Positions 8,001-8,662 of a DNA stretch of 8,662 nucleotides are shown here, piece after piece. Both the position numbers and the translations under genes were made by a program. The DNA lies in NCBI GenBank assembly GCA_003671065.1, contig QWPU01000114.1, positions 1-8,662 of the forward strand, read 5' to 3'. Each line of letters opens with the position of its first letter. The stretch's first letter is position 1. Below the pieces are notes generated by a model, which had not been told where the DNA came from, ran no database searches, and saw only the letters and a list, made by a program, of their open reading frames with translations. Origin of the DNA: Planctomycetota bacterium. GTDB taxonomy: Bacteria > Planctomycetota > Phycisphaerae > Phycisphaerales > SM1A02.

Positions 8001-8062
8001 GTGAATTGACGCCGCGCTATGTGTCGTACTTGAAGACTGAAGGATTTTTGCCGAGTGTTTAA
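782..8062 (+). CDS. Two-module NRPS with terminal thioester reductase (C*-A-T-C-A-T-R)
   Basis: A 2426-residue synthetase predicted to make a dipeptide and release it reductively as an aldehyde. Domains by visible motifs, numbered from ATG 782: degenerate condensation (about 1-430), adenylation 1 (438-925), carrier 1 (Ser971), condensation 2 (1030-1450), adenylation 2 (1467-1960), carrier 2 (Ser2000), reductase (2066-2426). There is no epimerase, methyltransferase or thioesterase. An in-frame TGA at 743-745 bounds the start. TTG at 770 is also possible and would add four residues. I prefer ATG 782 because MQFNLTATQ fits the usual opening of a condensation domain; neither start has a clear Shine-Dalgarno. 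The next gene, a phosphopantetheinyl transferase, overlaps by 8 bp, implying one transcript. Domain and gene order match staphylococcal AusA-AusB (aureusimine/pyrazinone synthesis); products here are inferred, not shown. Confidence 0.95.
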   Translation: MQFNLTATQRSALEQTLGAHAPGHHVIVHELHGAIDIARWQRAVRTLLQSSSIFRRSYLPGDDGWLIVEAATTKNELAVFDVMHAPSGTSLALVDELISRVFRPEEAPLIRVALVVETDRAFLVLTAASFVIDLFSMRPLFQALSRAYAGELVGDLTLNQTQLLATETEYLASAKHDSSLQFWRPLLTGIRYQWQPAKWNDLSSPTFWSASINETETAALYAFSARIGVPLESVLVLAFHMFLRKLTTDETIVTALAHRIGAEDANGLGFCEQRPVILSRIDANTTVRDFLAHGHRLIEYAKFHAGLHRGEMLSIFRKKDPSLVRMTNVTFETDLLPYDALRVEGLTITLLPALSQRVDLSDITITMTHGSTLRFNVSVRNPAHAAAVAAAATTFHDLLRNLPDALDGTIAALSMLCEATRAQAIAHSDGGPLTTAPRAVLERFNDMVAQHPDASALRCGDEHYTYAELSIAADKVAAALLPLVTDSHEPLVGICMTRGARMIVALIGVLRSGAGYLPLDPANPVDRLSFILSDAGARAVLVDEKTTEIAAKAAAATTCVPTVVVIDDALAQPHLTQLDLPVQRADSIAYVIYTSGTTGKPKGVVVERRHAAVFVAASEQVAGCTVGNRWLQFASLNFDASVLEIFNCLTRGAELNIAPSEVRADPKALWSLLRDARITHAFIPPAMLRVLPRQPLPDLANIYCGGEASDDATVLYWSNATQLWNVYGPTETTVLCSANLLEAGRGASNLGRPLPGYTMYVLDALGEPTPLCGIGEIFIGGDAVTRGYFGRPELTEQRFIANPFGSGRLYRSGDLARRLPNGELEYLGRNDFQVKVRGFRIQIGDIEAAIRAVNGVRGVFVTVVEGPGGQTLAAWYVSTATLADTVRNAISAVLPQYMVPTHLLRLDAFPVNISGKIDRTRLLLPSASDTSVKELLTPLQRQVRAAWAQTLKCNADGLGTASHFFHLGGHSLAASVVCSTLTSQLGVGIRPRTLFEYPVLAAFCEQLAHADASSVLPPIERSAVKSAPVVGALIPMMVNRAAQHGSDNTYTIVVRIDMDPRVNPQVLRRALREVLASDPIFRTAIVEEHARVHLVEQETTASQIPLIDCPDEDIDARIEAMRNDVFELKRAPLWRAAILVGESGRTVLGFSVNHGIFDGWSLNLFLELLGRSYDAVLNSTPLGRDAATVFDYGIWSDAPARKGAWTSSVSYWERKLHGVSARTELPATSTTRRPDANAWLPLRLEPAVVAGLKRLASDLDVTLPPVLFAAYLVWLWRLTGQRALTVAYPYAGRDVPGSEQILGMFVTMGFLHETLDINASFSTLIKRIAAQMVNDREHLVASPYDIDLSSIGVPNILFSLQTGINLATTIGGFPCAAHELPSRTSKADIGGIFYETIDQAIEGRIEFDSSLLDPALVKGFLRSFESLVTSASASATASLVDVPYLSDAERALITSMATGPALPTCASTIVERFASIVKEHPQRIALECAEKSWTYTELDAVTDRLASALLTRHHPAAQTPIGLSVTKSGELIQGALAILKAGCAYVPLDPHYPADRLRYLIEDSGARLIIADASSAEIIRATGASDVTFVDPFDASLAQEPVVAFPRVRGSDLAYVIYTSGSTGKPKGVLIEHQTLPRMIAGAVEPLSFTPDSRFMLLGTLNFDASVLQVFMPLLNGGTLVVPAPNIEKEPEVLHQALRDARVTHVCATPSLIRNFPHTPLPDMQVLGFGGEAIDAATAAYWSQHTRFFSMYGPTETTVMSSTGLIAPGANSRIIGRPLAGYTMQLLDAQMQQVPFGAIGEIYIGGGCDARGYLGKPELTMERFVVDPCGDSPYARSYRSGDLGRFLSDGTIEYFGRNDDQIKLRGFRIELGEIESALQRVAGISAGAAAVRGEGDLRAIVGYYTTATKEALDEKAIRSALAVFLPEYMMPSFLVHLQEFPLNANAKLDRKALPAVSMHAHAGDPPREGIETLIAQVWEDLLRFKGVGRDDDFFHLGGNSLLAARLQSQLRERCGLELSISTLYAKPTIAGLADASISGSINAAVSCARAGLRVREPIAEGVAPEVVRHALLTGAGGFLGIYLLQSLLGKVETVSCLMRGRDETTVQAMLHAAADRAGLLSDWSRVRIVLGDLGAPNLALTAGALDVLAHSIDAIIHCGAWVHHRYSYETLKATNVDATADLLRLAMRGKRKRFCFVSTESASEAIAGIERVAEAVLDIDAHPPVSEVGYLLTKWTAEQLVADASRRYGLDAVIARPGNITGDSRTGYSNYDHNHFWLFTKGCVQLGAYPEISSRVEMTPVDRVADKVVGLCLMATSGLRVSNLSNPVSTTWPAFLSEVAAAGGFRVERFAVKDWQARLATIDESNALWQIRAFYEGDLSGTQLPVDHDATVRCLTAAGVAVSPAISELTPRYVSYLKTEGFLPSV
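2093..3811 (+). other. NRPS domains A1-T1: first adenylation and carrier domains
   Basis: Core motifs are all present: YTSGTTGKPKG (593-603), FDASVLE (from 638), VYGPTETT (726-733), GEIFIGG with RGYFGRPELT, YRSGDLARRLPNGELEYLGR, and NISGKIDR with the catalytic lysine K916. The carrier motif HLGGHSLAA has its phosphopantetheine serine at 971. By hand alignment to GrsA the specificity pocket is D639-A640-L643-F682-Y703-G705-V726-V734-L735-K916. Asp at the first position indicates an ordinary alpha-amino acid; the rest is bulky and hydrophobic, so an aliphatic or aromatic residue is likely. I do not recognise the code. Confidence 0.85.
3869..5131 (+). other. NRPS domain C2: condensation domain
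   Basis: The active-site motif reads N1153-H1154-G-I-F-D1158-G1159-W-S. The catalytic second histidine, the aspartate and the glycine are kept; the first histidine is Asn, a substitution tolerated in many active condensation domains. This is the only condensation domain expected to form a peptide bond, joining the aminoacyl groups on carriers 1 and 2. Its opening motif is weakly conserved. No epimerase precedes it, so an L-configured donor is expected. Confidence 0.85.
5177..6887 (+). other. NRPS domains A2-T2: second adenylation and carrier domains
   Basis: Motifs include YTSGSTGKPKG (1618-1628), LNFDASVLQVF, MYGPTETT (1751-1758), GEIYIGG with RGYLGKPELT, YRSGDLGRFLSDGTIEYFGR, RGFRIELGEIE and NANAKLDRKAL with K1947. 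The carrier motif HLGGNSLLAARL has its serine at 2000. The hand-extracted pocket is D1664-A1665-L1668-C1707-G1728-G1730-M1751-V1759-M1760-K1947. It again starts with Asp but is otherwise unusual (Cys at the fourth position, Gly at the fifth). The domain is strikingly similar to adenylation domain 1 outside the pocket. The substrate would be the residue whose carboxyl becomes the aldehyde. Confidence 0.85.
6977..8059 (+). other. NRPS domain R: terminal thioester reductase
   Basis: An extended short-chain dehydrogenase/reductase domain closes the protein. It shows the nucleotide-binding motif TGAGGFLG (2073-2080), the following CLMRGR strand with arginines suited to NADPH, FVST (Ser2198-Thr2199) as the Ser/Thr of the triad, and Y2230-LLT-K2234 as the YxxxK pair, then RPGNITGDSRTG and MTPVDRVAD. 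This is the Lys2/AusA/saframycin-type release domain: it reduces the carrier-bound thioester to an aldehyde, or on to an alcohol. There is no thioesterase, so this is the release step. Confidence 0.93.
8039..8044 (+). promoter_or_regulatory. Ribosome binding site inside the NRPS end for the PPTase
   Basis: GAAGGA lies within the last codons of the synthetase, ten bases before the GTG at 8055. It decides the transferase start and fits translational coupling across the 8-bp overlap. Confidence 0.6.
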
Positions 8063-8636
8063 GTTGCGCGTGGTGGATCTGCGCACGATTGAGGCGAGCG
8101 CGCATGAGTTGAGCGCAGCGGAGTTGCGTCGTAGTGCTTCGTTTGCGAAGGAAGTGGACCGCGAGCGTTTCGTGCGTCGACGCAACGCCATTCGTGCGAT
8201 CGCGATGGCGCACTGCGGGAACGCGCCGTCATGGAAGTGCGGCGTGTGTGGGAGTGACGATCACGGCGCGCCTTCACTGCATGGCGCGTCGATCAGTTCG
8301 AGTTCATACGGCAGCGCACTCGTTGTAGTGATTGGTCCCGCGCAGTGGCAACTTGGCGTGGATGTCGCGCCGCGAAGTGCGCCGCGCGACATGATGCTCG
8401 TCGTGCAGCAGTTGTTTTCGCCTGCAGAACGAACGCTCGATGACGCGATGGGTGTGTGGGTTCGCAAAGAAGCGCTCGGCAAAGCGCTCGGTCTCGGCAT
8501 CGCGTGCGATGACGCTGCTCACGCGAGCGGTCGGCTCGATACGACAACCACCGACTTCATTATTGAAGATCACGATGTCGACATGTTCGACGAGTTACGC
8601 GCAGCTGTCGCTCGCCGCAGCGTGCTGTTGCGATAG
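8055..8636 (+). CDS. Sfp-type 4'-phosphopantetheinyl transferase
   Basis: A 193-residue protein starting with GTG that should transfer phosphopantetheine from coenzyme A onto the serines of the two NRPS carrier domains. Seen: RFVRRRNAIRAI (substrate helix region), W60-K-C-G-V-C-G-S-D-D-H70-G-A-P, GVDVAP (101-106) and W135-V-R-K138-E139-A140-LGKALGLG. Asp103 and Glu139 match the Sfp magnesium ligands Asp107 and Glu151. Oddities: the usual Glu after GxDx is Ala105, the SHS histidine near residue 83 is Ser, and the protein is shorter than the common 210-240 residues. The stop-start overlap with the synthetase makes it its dedicated partner, as ausB is for ausA. The last 67 bp overlap a probable opposing gene. 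Family assignment is firm; full activity is less certain. Confidence 0.9.
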   Translation: MFKLRVVDLRTIEASAHELSAAELRRSASFAKEVDRERFVRRRNAIRAIAMAHCGNAPSWKCGVCGSDDHGAPSLHGASISSSSYGSALVVVIGPAQWQLGVDVAPRSAPRDMMLVVQQLFSPAERTLDDAMGVWVRKEALGKALGLGIACDDAAHASGRLDTTTTDFIIEDHDVDMFDELRAAVARRSVLLR

Positions 8637-8662
8637 CCATACAGCGCGTAGATCGCGGCGCC
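8570..8662 (-). CDS. Probable APC-family amino-acid permease, C-terminal fragment
   Basis: Reading leftward from the window edge, the minus strand has an open frame of 30 codons ending with TGA at 8572-8570: GAAIYALYGYRNSTLRRA and then a short polar tail. The pattern of small and hydrophobic residues, Tyr-x-x-Tyr-Gly-Tyr-Arg-Asn-Ser-x-Leu-Arg, is like the end of the last membrane helix and the conserved YGxRHSxL tail of cationic amino-acid transporters (recall of the family, not a search). It overlaps the transferase tail to tail by 67 bp. The fragment is too short for certainty; a shadow frame is the alternative. Confidence 0.45.
   Translation of the reverse strand, partial: GAAIYALYGYRNSTLRRATAARNSSNMSTS

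Noticed and set aside
1..8662. tRNA, rRNA, insertion sequence or attachment site
   Set aside because: I saw no cloverleaf with a TTCGA-type T-arm, no rRNA signature, no transposase frame and no flanking direct repeats beyond the intergenic 87-bp units.

Overview
The window holds one compact two-gene biosynthetic locus, flanked by the ends of two unrelated genes that run off each edge. Base composition is moderately GC-rich (high-50s percent by eye), with heavy use of GCG, CGC and GAT codons. Together with a Gram-negative-looking secreted protein and REP-like repeats in the spacer, this suggests an environmental bacterium. The phylum cannot be fixed from the sequence. My weak guess is a Planctomycetes/Verrucomicrobia-type or similar genome, and not a Firmicute.

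Layout: (1) 1-187, minus strand: the first 62 codons of a secreted protein with a clear signal peptide and a good Shine-Dalgarno, continuing past the left edge. (2) 188-781: a divergent intergenic region of about 0.6 kb with no convincing gene. It carries a weak PHO-box-like direct repeat, a short hairpin, two abutting palindromes, and two near-identical 87-bp tandem repeats that can fold into a stem-loop and end about 40 bp before the next gene. (3) 782-8062, plus strand: a 2426-residue non-ribosomal peptide synthetase ordered C*(degenerate)-A-T-C-A-T-R. (4) 8055-8636, plus strand: a small Sfp-type 4'-phosphopantetheinyl transferase overlapping the synthetase by 8 bp. (5) 8570-8662, minus strand: a probable C-terminus of an APC-family amino-acid permease entering from the right edge and overlapping the transferase tail to tail.

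How it works together (inference): the transferase installs phosphopantetheine arms on the two carrier domains of the synthetase. The two adenylation domains each load an amino acid, the single intact condensation domain makes a dipeptide, and the terminal NAD(P)H-dependent reductase releases it as an aldehyde. The N-terminal condensation domain has lost its HHxxxDG motif, so the first amine is probably left free. A dipeptide aldehyde with a free amine can close to a cyclic imine and oxidise to a pyrazinone. Gene order and domain order match the staphylococcal aureusimine locus (ausA-ausB), so the best single hypothesis is an aureusimine/pyrazinone-like or dipeptide-aldehyde locus outside the Firmicutes, with unassigned A-domain specificities and a transferase that lacks two usual active-site residues.
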